Of a DNA stretch of 38,841 bases, positions 38,480 to 38,841 are shown in pieces. Below the pieces are notes generated by a model. That model did no database searches. It saw only the letters and a program-made list of their open reading frames with translations, and was not told where the DNA came from. Source of the stretch: Pseudomonadota bacterium (GTDB lineage Bacteria > Pseudomonadota > Gammaproteobacteria > Burkholderiales > SG8-39); the NCBI GenBank assembly GCA_025352885.1, contig JANXRZ010000037.1:1-38841 (forward strand), read 5' to 3'. Within the stretch, counting starts at the first letter, position 1. Each line of letters starts with the position of its first letter. Position numbers and translations under genes: made by a program.

Positions 38480-38841
38480 TCAGGCGGCCAGCATGTCCTC
38501 GTCGGGCACCGCCATGACACCCGCAGACCCTTTCACCATCGTGTCGGCCAGCCCTGTCGCCTGTACGAGCAGGTGGTCTGCATAGAACCGCGTGGTAGAG
38601 ATCTTGGCCTTGTAGAACCCTGGGTTGCCGCCGCCTTCCGCGAGTTTTCTTTCAGCGACCAGCGCTGCACGCGCCATCTGCCAGCCGCCGCAGACGATGC
38701 CCATGAGCTTGAGGAAAGGCACCGCGCCGGCGAAGGTTGCTTTGATGTCCGTACCCGCGGTGGCAACGATGTAATCGACGCACGCGGAAACTGCCTGCGT
38801 GCCGGTTGAAAGCGAAGCGCGGACCGCGGCAAGGTCGGCGT
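38480..38841 (-). CDS. Acyl-CoA dehydrogenase, C-terminal part (5' end beyond window)
   Basis: The frame is open to the right edge, so only the last ~120 residues are present. The visible sequence (AVPFLKLMGIVCGGWQMARA, KISTTRFYADHLLVQATGLA) matches the C-terminal extension domain (PF12806 type) found in acyl-CoA dehydrogenases of the DmdC/FadE5-like group, which are about 600 residues long. These flavoenzymes oxidise acyl-CoA and pass electrons to ETF, hence to the ETF-QO encoded at 27276. The substrate cannot be told from the tail. It is convergent with the DUF72 gene. Confidence 0.85.
   Translation of the reverse strand, partial: ADLAAVRASLSTGTQAVSACVDYIVATAGTDIKATFAGAVPFLKLMGIVCGGWQMARAALVAERKLAEGGGNPGFYKAKISTTRFYADHLLVQATGLADTMVKGSAGVMAVPDEDMLAA

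Overview
The window is a stretch of high-GC bacterial chromosome, most likely from a betaproteobacterium (Burkholderiales or a related order). This rests on gene content: a GreB/HtpG/MscL core, a class II (B12-dependent) ribonucleotide reductase, an expanded family of PF04392 substrate-binding proteins, a PEP-CTERM protein, histidine degradation through HutF, and ketone-body enzymes. I cannot fix the genus. There is no tRNA, rRNA, CRISPR array, transposase or phage gene. All large genes look intact.

Layout. (1) 1-10136, housekeeping and stress: htpG with a sigma-32-like promoter, a two-domain M16 peptidase, greB-mscL, a membrane ankyrin protein, then nrdJ under a near-perfect LexA box, followed by a YHS-domain lipoprotein. 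(2) 10138-14918: a type I secretion pair (HlyD-like adaptor and HlyB-like ABC exporter) with no substrate or outer-membrane gene beside it, and a divergent MFS transporter. (3) 14919-17090: a sparse, lower-GC island with three small orphan ORFs, one PEP-CTERM protein and two copies of an imperfect ~80-bp intergenic repeat. (4) 17091-21161: four paralogous orphan ABC substrate-binding proteins, three in a 4-bp-overlapping operon and one divergent. (5) 21130-23776: hutI and hutF, divergent with only 19 bp between their starts. (6) 23803-29269: acetoacetate and electron-transfer metabolism (scoB, scoA, aacS, ETF-ubiquinone oxidoreductase, a DUF962 membrane protein). (7) 29282-30350: a GNAT acetyltransferase and a small secreted protein. 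(8) 30517-36986: surface sugar and galactose genes (TuaH-like glycosyltransferase overlapping UDP-galactopyranose mutase, and an opposing GH2-galT-galK operon). (9) 37214-38841: a small acidic protein, a DUF72 protein, and the C-terminal end of an acyl-CoA dehydrogenase that runs off the right edge.

How the genes work together. GH2 glycosidase, GalK and GalT would release galactose and convert it to UDP-galactose (galE is not in the window), and Glf with the glycosyltransferase could divert UDP-galactose into a galactofuranose-containing surface glycan. ScoAB and AacS both activate acetoacetate. ETF-QO and the acyl-CoA dehydrogenase belong to the electron path of acyl-CoA oxidation. HutI and HutF cover steps 3 and 4 of histidine breakdown.

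The most notable signals are the LexA box over the nrdJ start, the four-gene orphan binding-protein array, several genes whose -10-like box lies only 6 nt before the ATG (possible leaderless mRNAs, including the hutI/hutF pair), the dispersed intergenic repeat, and candidate sigma-54 and CRP-like control sites near the PEP-CTERM and glycan genes. I did not find a clear, wholly new multi-gene system. All regulatory calls are made by eye.
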